Source: a bacterium
GTDB taxonomy: Bacteria; Bacteroidota; Bacteroidia; NS11-12g; UBA955
NCBI GenBank assembly: GCA_029945665.1
Contig: JAQSCZ010000096.1
Span: forward strand, 28,862 to 92,861
DNA length: 64,000 bases
Reading direction: 5' to 3'
The position numbers and the translations under genes were made by a program. The notes under the pieces were generated by a model. It ran no database searches. It saw only the letters and a list, made by a program, of their open reading frames with translations, and was not told the origin of the DNA. Shown here piece by piece: positions 44,372-53,281 of this stretch (positions are counted from its first letter, which is position 1; every line of letters starts with the position of its first letter).

Positions 44372-46223
44372 TCTTTACTTGAATTTGATTGATGGAGACT
44401 GTGTAGTAATATACGCCCGATGAAAACATGGAAACATTAATAAATGCTTTTTGCTCTCCTGCTTCTTTTGATTCGCTTAAAACCAAGATTAATTTACCAG
44501 TCATATCTAAAATTTCTATTCTTAAATCCGCCTTCTCATCAGTTTCAAATGGAATCATAAAGACATCAACAACAGGATTGGGATAAGCCTCGTTTCCAAC
44601 ATCTATAGTGTTAATTTTATCGACTGCAACAGATGGATCATTCATGTTAATTTTTCCAATCCATGTACCCACTTTATCATTTGCTTTGCCGAATGAACCA
44701 GCCAACCAAAATTCATTTTTATTATTGTATCTTCTTTGAATTGAAGTATAGTCGCCCCAACGCTCGGCTGTATCAGCGATAAAACTATTAATTATCCCTT
44801 GACCCTGTTTTACTCTTATTAAATCTGAGTATTGACCATTGTTATCGAAATAAATAACAGAGGTACCGGGAAACGTATTCAATCCAGAATGAGAGAACGT
44901 AATTAAACTCTGTTGCCCCCAACTTTGATTACCTGCATTAACAATGGTAGGATAAGCCAAATCTAAAGAATCGAAAGAAATAATATTGGACTTTATAGCA
45001 GGTAATGCCGTATGTGGATCTTGGATGATGGCGTGATAAATAGATGATTTGCCATTGATAGCATTCCGTGATGTTTGGACAAATTGAATTTTATTATTGT
45101 TATAAAAGGCACCCAACACACGGGCATCATTGGTTTGCAGTCTAAATCCAGAAACTTTTTGAGGGGCTGCTGGTGGCACACCATATTGCTTGTTAGATTT
45201 CAATATTTTATAACTGTACTGAGCCTTACCACTGCTATAATTATCGGATATATGGTGAAGAAAAACAGTGTCATTCGCTATATCACCGGGGCGCACAGAC
45301 AATAAATACAAACCAGCACTGCCGGGTTGTTCCGATTCCTGAACAGGACAGATATTCCAAATTGATTTGTTATTATGTTTCAAATTGCTCCATAAATTAT
45401 ATTCCAAAGAATCGGCGTTGTATCCTTTTGATTTTTGAACTTGCCAAATCACAGATTGTGTAAACCCATCACGCCAGTCAGTGCTATCTTTTAATAAATT
45501 AACTGTTACAAATAAATCTTCTCCATTAATTGCAATCATTGGATAATCTGTCCAAAATTTACCTCCAAAAGGATTGCCATTTAATTTATAGATATTCCAA
45601 CCATCGAGCGGTAAATTAGTTTTGCTAAACGCAATAATTATTCTGGTATCATTACTACCATCTCCTTCTAAATAAACAATGATAAAACGATTCGCAACCG
45701 GGTCATAAACAACCTTTGGATCGTAACTTCTATTCAATGGGGCTATGCCACTTCCCGGCTTAGTATTTTTAGCATCTAATGGCAAATATTCTAAAAACCA
45801 ATTCTTTTTTAAAAGTCCTGTGTTTGCATTATAGATTCCAATTAAGGAATTTAAAACACTTACCACAAAACTGTCATTATTTATGGCCATGTTATTATCG
45901 TTAGGCGTTGCCTCATTAAGAGCGCCTATAAAACCACCCACTACCATTGGAGGCAAAGCCGATCTTTTGATAGTATTATTAGGATAATGGTTGTTTTGTA
46001 AACGCATGCGTTCTTTATTTACAAAAGCTTTAACTGCTGGATCGATTCCTTCAGGTTCAGGCAATTCTTTGGCAATCGTATAAATTCCAGTTTGAAAATT
46101 TTTGACACTGTCCGGGCAAAATACATTGTTTAAAGGCGCTTTGCCTTTAGATAGTTGGACGCCATTTTGAGCCGAGACAAGGCTAGTTAAAAACAGGAAC
46201 AGGCAAATTGAAACAATTCTCAT
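44349..46223 (-). CDS. Secreted protein with T9SS type A sorting domain
   Basis: This 624-residue exported protein of unknown activity has a signal peptide ending near LVSAQ and a C-terminal type A T9SS domain (NEAYPNPVVDVFMIPFE, LRIEILDMTGKLILVLS, MFSSGVYYYTV, GKFSKI at the end). In between, repeated motifs such as SYDPKVVYDPVANRFIIVY and AFSKTNLPLDGWNIYKL point to a beta-propeller that recurs in Bacteroidota secreted proteins. I see no protease or glycosidase catalytic motif. It is the first gene of the run into truB and ribF, but that link is probably only positional. A TAATTTTG box ends 4 bases before its ATG. Confidence 0.85.
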   Translation of the reverse strand: MRIVSICLFLFLTSLVSAQNGVQLSKGKAPLNNVFCPDSVKNFQTGIYTIAKELPEPEGIDPAVKAFVNKERMRLQNNHYPNNTIKRSALPPMVVGGFIGALNEATPNDNNMAINNDSFVVSVLNSLIGIYNANTGLLKKNWFLEYLPLDAKNTKPGSGIAPLNRSYDPKVVYDPVANRFIIVYLEGDGSNDTRIIIAFSKTNLPLDGWNIYKLNGNPFGGKFWTDYPMIAINGEDLFVTVNLLKDSTDWRDGFTQSVIWQVQKSKGYNADSLEYNLWSNLKHNNKSIWNICPVQESEQPGSAGLYLLSVRPGDIANDTVFLHHISDNYSSGKAQYSYKILKSNKQYGVPPAAPQKVSGFRLQTNDARVLGAFYNNNKIQFVQTSRNAINGKSSIYHAIIQDPHTALPAIKSNIISFDSLDLAYPTIVNAGNQSWGQQSLITFSHSGLNTFPGTSVIYFDNNGQYSDLIRVKQGQGIINSFIADTAERWGDYTSIQRRYNNKNEFWLAGSFGKANDKVGTWIGKINMNDPSVAVDKINTIDVGNEAYPNPVVDVFMIPFETDEKADLRIEILDMTGKLILVLSESKEAGEQKAFINVSMFSSGVYYYTVSINQIQVKNGKFSKI

Positions 46224-46227
46224 CCCA

Positions 46228-46235
46228 CAAAATTA
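46228..46235 (-). promoter_or_regulatory. Promoter -7 box directly before the T9SS type A gene
   Basis: Minus-strand TAATTTTG, then TGGG, then the ATG at 46223. The predicted transcription start falls at the start codon, so a leaderless mRNA is likely. No -33 TTG is seen at 19-21 bases. Confidence 0.5.
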
Positions 46236-46295
46236 ACGCATTTTATTTGAAATTGTATGCCTTTGATGTTCTTAAGGAAGAAATGGTTGAACCGC

Positions 46296-46814
46296 TTATT
46301 GAGGCTCTATAAGTCTTACCGCAAGGCGTTCCAGATAATTTAACTTAAGTAATTCACTTTTTGCATCTGCCCAACTTTCAATTTTCACTAAAGCTATCAG
46401 CTTATCCATTAAGTTTTGAATTTGCGAATTAATGTCAGCAGTTATTTTACGCTTTAATTCATCTTGATTATTCCCAAAAGTAAATTCATCAATTTGTTCA
46501 TTCAAATCGAGCATTTCCATCAAAAAATCTTGTGGTAATTTTTGATTATCATCTGAACCTGAGAGATGCATTTGTATCAAATACTTCAAGCGTTCGGCCG
46601 CCTGATTAAGTGCTTTGTAGGCTTTGTTATTGTAGGCTGTAATGTCTATGGCCTTACCTTGCAACTCCCTGTTTCCCTCGAAGAAATCAGGATGAAATTG
46701 ACGACTCTTTTCAAGAAACAACTTTCTTAATTCTGCTGTATCAATTTCAAACACTGGGTTCAATCCATAAAAACTAAAATAATTTTCAGTTGAAGGCCAG
46801 TTGATTGACTGCAT
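46296..46814 (-). CDS. hscB: Fe-S assembly co-chaperone HscB (J-domain protein)
   Basis: HscB delivers the IscU scaffold to an Hsp70 in iron-sulfur cluster assembly. The 172-residue protein has an N-terminal J domain (NYFSFYGLNPVFEID, HPD triad at 41-43 in QFHPDFFEGN) and a C-terminal three-helix HSCB domain (LMEMLDLNEQIDEF). No isc genes lie beside it. Its ATG shares a base with the stop of rseP upstream, so it is translated from the rseP transcript. Confidence 0.88.
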   Translation of the reverse strand: MQSINWPSTENYFSFYGLNPVFEIDTAELRKLFLEKSRQFHPDFFEGNRELQGKAIDITAYNNKAYKALNQAAERLKYLIQMHLSGSDDNQKLPQDFLMEMLDLNEQIDEFTFGNNQDELKRKITADINSQIQNLMDKLIALVKIESWADAKSELLKLNYLERLAVRLIEPQ

Positions 46815-48139
46815 TATTTAAAAATAATTTTGTAGATATCGTTACCAAAAACAAAGACCATTAGGGCTAATAGAATAACCATACCAATGGTTTGCATGAT
46901 CTGCATAAACTTATCACTAAGTGGTCTTTTGATAACCATTTCTATAATTAAGAATACAACATGACCACCATCTAAGGCAGGGATAGGTAACAAATTCATA
47001 AAGGCTAATATCAATGACAAAATACCTGTTAGCAACCAAAAGCGTTCCCATATCCATTCTGAACCGAACATTTGTGCGATTCCAATTGGACCTTGCATTG
47101 ATTTGCGTGGATCTATTTTCCCAGTAATTAATTTCTTTAGTCCTTTAATATTATCACTTAGTGCCTCAAATGACTTTGTGGTACCAACTCCAATTGACTG
47201 ACCGAAATTATAATTTAATACATCATAATCTTTTGCGTAAACATTCTGCGCATTAAAACCAAGTTTACCATTTGCATCGGCATCTACAGATTTTATGAGC
47301 GTGTCACCATTTCTCAATAATTTTATTTTAATTGATTTACCCATGTAATTCACCATTCTACTGGTAAATTCATGGTAATAAACAGTAGCAGTATCATTCA
47401 ATGCAATAATGTGATCACCTTTTTGCAGACCTGCAGCAGCTGCGCCTGATTTTGGCAAAACTGAATCAACATAACAAGGATATGCCAAATCGAACATTGC
47501 ACTTTTTTTATCTGAAACTTTGTCAATAATATCCGCTGGCAATTTAACCTTCAATGATGCACCATTTCTGTTAACATCATAATAACTACCTGTATTCATG
47601 ATTACCGAGCTCTTCTTCAACTCTTCAAAATACTTTACATTTTGACCATTCACACCTGTAATATTATCACCATCTTTTAGGCCAAAACTTTCGCCAACCT
47701 CCATAGCATGTATACCGTACTTTACCTTCTCTATCGGTAACCTTTGATCGCCATAATACCAGGTAGAAAATATGTAAATCAAAATTCCCAAAACAAAATT
47801 GACTGTTACACCACCCAACATAACAATTAAACGCTGCCAAGCTGGTTTACTTCTGAACTCCCAAGGTTCTGGATCTTTTTTCATGGCTTCTGTGTCCATG
47901 CTTTCATCTATCATTCCTGCTATTTTAACATAGCCTCCCAATGGCAACCAACCTATACCATATTCAGTATCGCCTTTTTTAAATTTGAAAAGTTTAAATC
48001 CCCAAGCATCAAAAAAGAGATAAAATTTTTCAACTTTAATTCCAAACATTCTTGCAGCAGCAAAATGTCCTAATTCGTGAAGCGTAACTAATATAGCAAG
48101 TGCCAGAATAATCTGGCTGGTCATGATGAGAATATCCAT
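46814..48139 (-). CDS. rseP: RIP site-2 zinc metalloprotease RseP
   Basis: RseP is an inner-membrane intramembrane protease that cleaves anti-sigma factors and signal-peptide remnants. The zinc motif HELGH lies at residues 21-25 in the first membrane helix. The second active-site motif appears as LLPIPALDGGHVVF (N/D-x-DG type) near residue 385. Two PDZ-like segments lie between, the clearer one in LPKSGAAAAGLQKGDHIIALND. The 441-residue length is usual. A promoter with TACTTTTG lies upstream (48165-48172 on the plus strand). Confidence 0.95.
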   Translation of the reverse strand: MDILIMTSQIILALAILVTLHELGHFAAARMFGIKVEKFYLFFDAWGFKLFKFKKGDTEYGIGWLPLGGYVKIAGMIDESMDTEAMKKDPEPWEFRSKPAWQRLIVMLGGVTVNFVLGILIYIFSTWYYGDQRLPIEKVKYGIHAMEVGESFGLKDGDNITGVNGQNVKYFEELKKSSVIMNTGSYYDVNRNGASLKVKLPADIIDKVSDKKSAMFDLAYPCYVDSVLPKSGAAAAGLQKGDHIIALNDTATVYYHEFTSRMVNYMGKSIKIKLLRNGDTLIKSVDADANGKLGFNAQNVYAKDYDVLNYNFGQSIGVGTTKSFEALSDNIKGLKKLITGKIDPRKSMQGPIGIAQMFGSEWIWERFWLLTGILSLILAFMNLLPIPALDGGHVVFLIIEMVIKRPLSDKFMQIMQTIGMVILLALMVFVFGNDIYKIIFK

Positions 48140-48164
48140 TCGTGTTTATTTGAAAAAAAGAAAG

Positions 48165-48195
48165 CAAAAGTAGGCATTTACAAATAAAATGGAAA
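48165..48195 (-). promoter_or_regulatory. Promoter of the rseP-hscB operon
   Basis: Minus-strand TTT, 20 bases, TACTTTTG (48165-48172). The rseP ATG at 48139 is 25 bases downstream. Confidence 0.5.
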
Positions 48196-48412
48196 CACTT
48201 TTCGATAATTGTATCACTTGCAAGCATTAGCAAATAATTATTGTCTTGTATTTTTATTTTTGGGCGCCTTTTCATCGCCTTTCGGGTGCGCTTCGCTTCC
48301 GTGCTGCATTGCATTTCGCACCAGCCTTTCAGGCTGCCTACAGTCTCAGGGCGCTAAATCCAACCTTTAAAAACATCTATAATTAATGAAAAACAAAGGT
48401 CTTAAAACAAAA

Positions 48413-48430
48413 AAAAGGCTTTCGCCTTTT
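48413..48430 (-). terminator. Rho-independent terminator of the 48477-49724 gene
   Basis: On the minus strand AAAAGGC-GAAA-GCCTTTT forms a stem with a GNRA-type loop, extended outward by a G-U pair and AACAAA/TTTGTT, and followed by T-rich sequence. A smaller dyad TTAACC/GGTTAA sits just upstream at 48436-48451. Confidence 0.8.
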
Positions 48431-48476
48431 CTTTGTTAACCCTACGGTTAAATTATTTCTTAAATTAGGTTTTAAT

Positions 48477-49724
48477 TTATTGATTGGCTAAGAAACGCGC
48501 TTTGGCATCTTCGAATTTTGCCTTTAATTTCTTTATTTCTTCGCGTTCGCTATTGTTATTTTTCAAACCTTCAAATGTTTTGAGACAAGCCTCGGCTGTT
48601 TGTATATCATTTACAACTGTTGCAGCTTCAATAGCATTGGTTAGAATTGCACGGAGCACCTTTTCATCAATTCTAGCTTTTTTATTTTCAACATCGGCCT
48701 CGTCAATGGCTTTTTTCCATATATCAATTGCATCCATTAAATCTTGATTTACTGTTCCGTATTTATTGGCTGTATATCCTGAGATTGCATAGTTTTTAGC
48801 CTTTTCAAGATCATCATATTCCTCACTTTTATTTTTAACAAAGTTGACAACATGCTTGGTTTCAATTTGAGAGATTCCGCAGTTAGCATTAATAAACTCG
48901 TTAATTTCTGTCAACATATCTCCAACTGTTTGTTTCTCTAGGTTTAACATATTGGGCTGACTAGTGCTAGTAATAGTTTTAAACTCATTACTATTTTCAA
49001 AAATACCATTGTATAAAACGGTTCCATTGTATTCCAACACTAATTCAGCAGCTCTTTTGTACTGCGTTTCATAGTAGTACTCTGTTTTTTTAACCGTTTG
49101 ACCTAATTTAGAATCATAATAAGACACCTCCTTTGATTTTTGAAGAGGATCCATTTTTTCAAATTCATACAAGGTCACTTTACCAACAAGCGCATTGGTT
49201 TCACCTTTAGTATAACCATCTAATTTTAGATATGAATTCGCTAATAATTTAGTGTCATAAACAATCATTCGTGACAAATCAGGCTCTACAAACCTTGGTT
49301 CAGCAGGCTTATAATAACTTGGTTTTGAAGGCAATCGTAACACTGGCTTTTGATCCTTTAAAGATAACCTCTCTACCAAAGTCATTTTTTCCCATGCATC
49401 ATTTTCTACTTTGAAAGACGCTTTTGCTTCTTTTACATCTTCATCGTGTCTTTTCAAGTCCTCTTGATACTTAGCTTCAGATTTGGCTACCACATTTGGA
49501 TAATTCGCCAATTCGTCGTTATATTTCTTCTGAGCGAATTCTCGGGCCGAATTATTATTTTCCGGATAAGGACTAACCACTGTGAATGTATACGATTTTA
49601 AATCTTTTCCGAGTGGCTTTAATGGCAAACGGGTAACCTTACCAACGGCTGTTTCGTCTACTATTTTTTGACTATATGCATTTGTAATACAAAGTATTAG
49701 TGCAATCAAGTATATCTTTTTCAT
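48477..49724 (-). CDS. Exported protein of unknown function with helical C-terminal half
   Basis: I do not recognise this 415-residue protein. It has a clean signal peptide (MKKIYLIALILCITNAYS, then QK). A conserved-looking N-terminal part includes YTFTVVSPYPENNNS. A strongly charged helical stretch (about 60-130) has regularly spaced Lys/Glu that could form a coiled coil. A beta-rich middle follows (VYDTKLLANSYLKLDGYTKG), and the last 120 residues look like helical TPR-type repeats (AKNYAISGYTANKYG, AIDIWKKAIDEADVENKKA). There is no lipobox and no T9SS signal, so a soluble periplasmic protein is likely. It is a single gene with its own promoter (TAATTTTG at 49742-49749, minus strand) and terminator. 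Confidence 0.7.
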   Translation of the reverse strand: MKKIYLIALILCITNAYSQKIVDETAVGKVTRLPLKPLGKDLKSYTFTVVSPYPENNNSAREFAQKKYNDELANYPNVVAKSEAKYQEDLKRHDEDVKEAKASFKVENDAWEKMTLVERLSLKDQKPVLRLPSKPSYYKPAEPRFVEPDLSRMIVYDTKLLANSYLKLDGYTKGETNALVGKVTLYEFEKMDPLQKSKEVSYYDSKLGQTVKKTEYYYETQYKRAAELVLEYNGTVLYNGIFENSNEFKTITSTSQPNMLNLEKQTVGDMLTEINEFINANCGISQIETKHVVNFVKNKSEEYDDLEKAKNYAISGYTANKYGTVNQDLMDAIDIWKKAIDEADVENKKARIDEKVLRAILTNAIEAATVVNDIQTAEACLKTFEGLKNNNSEREEIKKLKAKFEDAKARFLANQ

Positions 49725-49741
49725 GGGTTGTTTAATTGGAG

Positions 49742-49773
49742 CAAAATTACGGTAATTTTTATTATAAATTCAA
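49742..49773 (-). promoter_or_regulatory. Promoter of the unknown exported protein gene
   Basis: Minus-strand TTG, 21 bases, TAATTTTG (49742-49749), with the ATG at 49724 17 bases downstream. Confidence 0.55.
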
Positions 49774-49835
49774 AAAAAATAAAATAAAAATATTTGATAT
49801 AAGTCAATATTAGTTATTAATAACTTAAAAAAACT

Positions 49836-50453
49836 CTAATTAAGTTTAATATTAAAATAATCGGATATTCCAGATAAAACACTTTGAACCGCGAAGGCTG
49901 CTAAAATTAAACCCATGATTTTACTAATCACAATTATCCCCGTTACACCAACCTTCTCTTCGATTTTTGAGGCCATTAACAATAAAATGCAGGTTGTAAT
50001 AACGACCAAAACAACAATAAATGTGGTTAAAAATTGTTCGCCGAATGAATAATGTTTATTATCTGTTAGTAATACTACCGCCATGATAGCTCCCGGGGAA
50101 GCAATTGAGGGAATTGCGATTGGAAATACTGTGACATGGTGATAATCTTTAATCAATTTCTTTTCATCTTCGGTCTTACCATCACCAAATACCATGGTTA
50201 ATGCAAAAAGAAACAAAATTACACCCCCTGAAATCTGAAAGGCGGCAATGGTAATGCGCATACCTTCCATTAGAATTTGACCAATAACAATAAAGAACAA
50301 CAATATAAAAATAGCGATCAGTGAGGCCTTAACGGCTATTCGCCTTTTTTGTCTAACGCTAAACTGTTTAGTGGCCTCTAGAAATACAGGTACCGCCCCT
50401 AAAGGATCGATAACTGCTACCATAAAGAGGAAGGTTTTTATAAAGGTTAACAT
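49836..50453 (-). CDS. MarC family integral membrane protein
   Basis: This 205-residue inner-membrane protein has about six hydrophobic segments and the MarC/UPF0056 signatures: FLFMVAVIDPLGAVPVFLEAT at the first helix (quoted in part: AVIDPLGAVPVFLEAT), GGVILFLFALTMVFG, and PIAIPSIASPGAIMAVV. The transported substrate is unknown; MarC is not an established drug exporter despite its name. I moved the start from 50525 to the ATG at 50453, because a TAAATTTG box (50493-50500, minus strand) falls inside the longer frame and the family begins at the first helix. Confidence 0.87.
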   Translation of the reverse strand: MLTFIKTFLFMVAVIDPLGAVPVFLEATKQFSVRQKRRIAVKASLIAIFILLFFIVIGQILMEGMRITIAAFQISGGVILFLFALTMVFGDGKTEDEKKLIKDYHHVTVFPIAIPSIASPGAIMAVVLLTDNKHYSFGEQFLTTFIVVLVVITTCILLLMASKIEEKVGVTGIIVISKIMGLILAAFAVQSVLSGISDYFNIKLN

Positions 50454-50492
50454 TGAAAAATTAATACACCCTATGATTAACACAGGGTTATG

Positions 50493-50500
50493 CAAATTTA
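50493..50500 (-). promoter_or_regulatory. Promoter -7 box of the marC-like gene
   Basis: Minus-strand TAAATTTG, 39 bases before the ATG at 50453. No clear TTG lies 19-21 bases further up. Confidence 0.45.
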
Positions 50501-50610
50501 CATAAAATATTATACTCCTTTGCACTAAGTCGACGCATGCTAGTTAATTATTCATATTTTAATAATGGAAACCTGCAAAAAAAATCAGACATTTGCAGCC
50601 TTATTTCAAT

Positions 50611-51264
50611 ATGAAAGTTTTACATTTTTACATTCTTTATAGATTGCCAATTATTATCGTTTTAATCATTGGAGGAATTTTATCACACCTTTATGGCGAC
50701 CCTATTTTGGCTTGGATTCTTTATGTGGTAGCCTTTGTTTCACTGTTGCTTTATTTCCTAATTGGAACGATGCGGATTGTTCAAGAGGCGGTTTCCGATG
50801 GTGATGTAGATCGCGCCATGCTTTACCTTAATAAAATTAAGTTCCCTCGTTTGTTAATCAAATCAGTCCGTTCTGGTTATTATATGCTGCAAAGTAATTT
50901 GAATATGGCCTCTGATGATTTAAACAGTGCCGAAGCTAATATTCGAAAAAGTTTAAATACAAAATCGTCATTAGATGGCGATATGAGAGGGACCTCATTA
51001 ATGCAATTGGGCTTTATTCAATTAAAACAGAATAAAGGTAAAGAAGCAAAACAGACCTTACTCGAGGCTGTTAAAATGGGCATAGCTGATAAAGAAAATT
51101 TAGCTGCAGTATACCTTCAATTGTGTAACATGGAATTACAACGTGGCGCCAATAAAATGGGCAAAGAATATTTCAGAAAAGCAAAAGCTTTGAAGCCAAA
51201 AACTGAAGAAATAGTTAAGCAAATTCACATGATGGATAAAAATATTTCACGCTTACCTGGTTAA
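50611..51264 (+). CDS. Membrane-anchored TPR-like protein
   Basis: This 217-residue protein of unknown function has two N-terminal membrane helices (YRLPIIIVLIIGGILSHLY and ILAWILYVVAFVSLLLYFLI) and a cytoplasmic helical-repeat region. The repeats match TPR spacing loosely: GDVDRAMLYLNKIKFPRLL, LNSAEANIRKSLNTK, and GKEAKQTLLEAVKMG. I chose the ATG at 50611 over the TTG at 50593, because the latter adds only six residues and sits in an upstream region with promoter-like sequence. The trans-sulfuration gene follows after 30 bases and may be co-transcribed. Confidence 0.72.
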   Translation: MKVLHFYILYRLPIIIVLIIGGILSHLYGDPILAWILYVVAFVSLLLYFLIGTMRIVQEAVSDGDVDRAMLYLNKIKFPRLLIKSVRSGYYMLQSNLNMASDDLNSAEANIRKSLNTKSSLDGDMRGTSLMQLGFIQLKQNKGKEAKQTLLEAVKMGIADKENLAAVYLQLCNMELQRGANKMGKEYFRKAKALKPKTEEIVKQIHMMDKNISRLPG

Positions 51265-51294
51265 TTTAAACACCTTAATAAATTTATTTAAACA

Positions 51295-52440
51295 ATGAAA
51301 TTTGGAACGAAAGCACTGCATGCAGGCATAGAACCCGACCCTACAACTGGTGCAATTATGACACCAATTTACCAAACCAGTACTTATGTACAGGAATACC
51401 CCGGTGTGCACAAAGGATATGCCTATGCACGAGGAAAAAACCCTACCCGTACTGCTTTAGAAAACAATATTGCGGCGCTTGAAAACGGTCAGAATGCCTT
51501 GTGTTTTAGCAGTGGTATGGGTGCTGTAGATGCAGTGATTAAATTATTGAAACCTGGCGACGAGGTGATTACAGGTGATGACATCTATGGTGGTTCATAC
51601 CGTATGTTTTCAAAGATTTACGAACCATTTGGAATTAAATTCCATTATATTGATTTATATGATGCTGAAAACATTAAGACTTATATCAATTCAAACACCA
51701 AATTAATTTGGGCTGAAACGCCTACCAATCCAACCCTAAAGATTGTTGATATTGCCGCTGTTTCAGCAATTGCAAAAGCAAACAATCTAATGCTTGCGGT
51801 TGATAATACATTTGCTTCGCCCTATCTACAAAATCCATTAGATATGGGTGCCGATATTGTAATGCACAGTGCTACCAAATACTTAGGCGGTCATAGTGAT
51901 GTGGTAATGGGTGTATTAATTACTAACGAAAAAGCCTTACACGAACGCTTGGCTTTTATATTAAATAGCTGCGGCGCTAATCCTGGCCCAATGGATTGCT
52001 TTTTGGTCATCAGGGGAATTAAAACTTTGCATTTAAGGGTAAAGGCACATTGCGAAAACGGAAAAGCTGTTGCGCATTATTTAAGAAACCACCCTAAAAT
52101 AGGGAAAGTATACTGGCCTGGTTTTGAAGATGCATCGGGTCATGCTATTGCAAAAAAACAAATGCGTGATTTTGGCGGCATGGTTTCATTTACACTAAAA
52201 GGTGATGATTTTGAAGCTGCTATGCGCTTTGCTACCAATGTTCAGATTTTTACCTTGGCTGAATCTTTGGGCGGCGTTGAGAGTTTGGTAAATCATCCAG
52301 CAACCATGACGCATGCAAGTATTCCAAAAGCTGAAAGAGAAAAAGCAGGCGTTGTAGACGGTTTATTGCGTTTAAGTGTAGGAGTAGAAGATATAGAAGA
52401 TTTAATTGCCGATATCGAACAAGCATTAGCAAAAGTATAG
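51295..52440 (+). CDS. Cystathionine gamma-synthase/lyase family PLP enzyme
   Basis: This is a 381-residue PLP-dependent enzyme of the trans-sulfuration (Cys/Met metabolism) family. The PLP lysine is Lys 195 in HSATKYLGGHSDVVMG. Other marks are YAYARGKNPTRTALENNIA, FSSGMGAVDAV, the cofactor-binding AVDNTFASPYLQNP, and the C-terminal SLGGVESLVNHPATMTHAS. The sequence does not settle whether it acts as gamma-synthase, gamma-lyase or another member; this form is most often annotated as cystathionine gamma-lyase/synthase in Bacteroidota. A PrsW gene follows 4 bases after the stop. Confidence 0.9.
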   Translation: MKFGTKALHAGIEPDPTTGAIMTPIYQTSTYVQEYPGVHKGYAYARGKNPTRTALENNIAALENGQNALCFSSGMGAVDAVIKLLKPGDEVITGDDIYGGSYRMFSKIYEPFGIKFHYIDLYDAENIKTYINSNTKLIWAETPTNPTLKIVDIAAVSAIAKANNLMLAVDNTFASPYLQNPLDMGADIVMHSATKYLGGHSDVVMGVLITNEKALHERLAFILNSCGANPGPMDCFLVIRGIKTLHLRVKAHCENGKAVAHYLRNHPKIGKVYWPGFEDASGHAIAKKQMRDFGGMVSFTLKGDDFEAAMRFATNVQIFTLAESLGGVESLVNHPATMTHASIPKAEREKAGVVDGLLRLSVGVEDIEDLIADIEQALAKV

Positions 52441-52444
52441 ATTT

Positions 52445-53104
52445 ATGCTTTCGGCAGGACTCCTTTCAATAGCAATAGCACCAAGTATTGCTATATCTGT
52501 TTATATTTATAAAAAAGACCATACAGAAAAGGAATCCAAACTTCATTTATTGTTGGCCTTTGCCATGGGAATGGTTGCAACACTCCCTGCCTACTTACTT
52601 AGCAGATTATTTGAAAAGAAAACTGGATTAAATATACAGGCCTATTCTATCGGCACACTCCTCACCTATTGTATTTTTGGCATTGGGTTAATCGAGGAAC
52701 TTTCTAAGTTCATTTTTAGTAAATTATTTTACAGAAAGGAAACCTTTAACCAGCCATTTGATGGTGTAATATACTGTGTGATGGTAGCGATGGGATTTGC
52801 TACAGTAGAGAATATTATATACATTACAGATGGCGGATTAAATACCGCTATTTTGAGAATGTTTATATCTGTGCCAGCCCATGCAGCCTTTGGCATATTA
52901 ATGGGCAATTACATGGGCCGCGCAAAATTCAGCCAACATTCATTGCATTTTTTAATACTCTCAGTATTAATACCAGCTCTTTATCATGGATTCTTCGATT
53001 TCTTTTTGATTCAAAAAATCAGTTGGATTATTAGCTTAGGTGCGGCTATTATTTTCGTACACATGTTTAAATTATCGCAAAAAATAATCAAAGGTCAAGG
53101 TTAA
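52445..53104 (+). CDS. PrsW family intramembrane metalloprotease
   Basis: This polytopic membrane protein of 219 residues with about seven hydrophobic segments belongs to the PrsW/CPBP-like glutamic-metal protease group. The E-E-x-x-K motif is in GIGLIEELSKFIFSK. FDGVIYCVMVAMGFATVENI gives the F-D-x3-Y and A-x3-E-N motif, and the later histidines appear in PAHAAFGILMG and YHGFFDFF. In Bacillus, PrsW cleaves an anti-sigma factor; here the target is unknown. It begins 4 bases after the trans-sulfuration gene. Confidence 0.88.
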   Translation: MLSAGLLSIAIAPSIAISVYIYKKDHTEKESKLHLLLAFAMGMVATLPAYLLSRLFEKKTGLNIQAYSIGTLLTYCIFGIGLIEELSKFIFSKLFYRKETFNQPFDGVIYCVMVAMGFATVENIIYITDGGLNTAILRMFISVPAHAAFGILMGNYMGRAKFSQHSLHFLILSVLIPALYHGFFDFFLIQKISWIISLGAAIIFVHMFKLSQKIIKGQG

Positions 53105-53281
53105 TTATTCGCAAAAAATTAGCACAATTAGCAAATAACCGACCACTCACATTTACAAAACGCAAATGATAATTATTTTTCGATTGAATGCGAACTACTC
53201 CTTTACATCGATTAGGATAAACTCGTAAATCAACAGTTGATACGAATACAATTTTTTTTTGTGTTGGTTTTTCTTAAAAAA

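Larger units (their letters stand above)
48140..48476. other. Intergenic region with a GC-rich structured island
   Basis: These 337 bases between rseP and an unknown gene hold the rseP promoter, a sharply GC-rich island of about 90 bases (48262-48354), an AT-rich stretch, and a terminator. The island starts with GGGCGCC and ends with GGGCGC. It contains GGTGCG (48285-48290) facing CGCACC (48317-48322) and the hairpin AGCCT-TTC-AGGCT (48323-48335). It carries no convincing frame and looks like a dispersed intergenic repeat or a structured RNA rather than coding sequence. Confidence 0.6.

Noticed and set aside
48036-48314. Minus-strand open frame of 92 codons over the GC-rich island and the rseP start
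   Set aside because: It overlaps rseP in another frame and its composition reflects the island; no homology or signal is visible.
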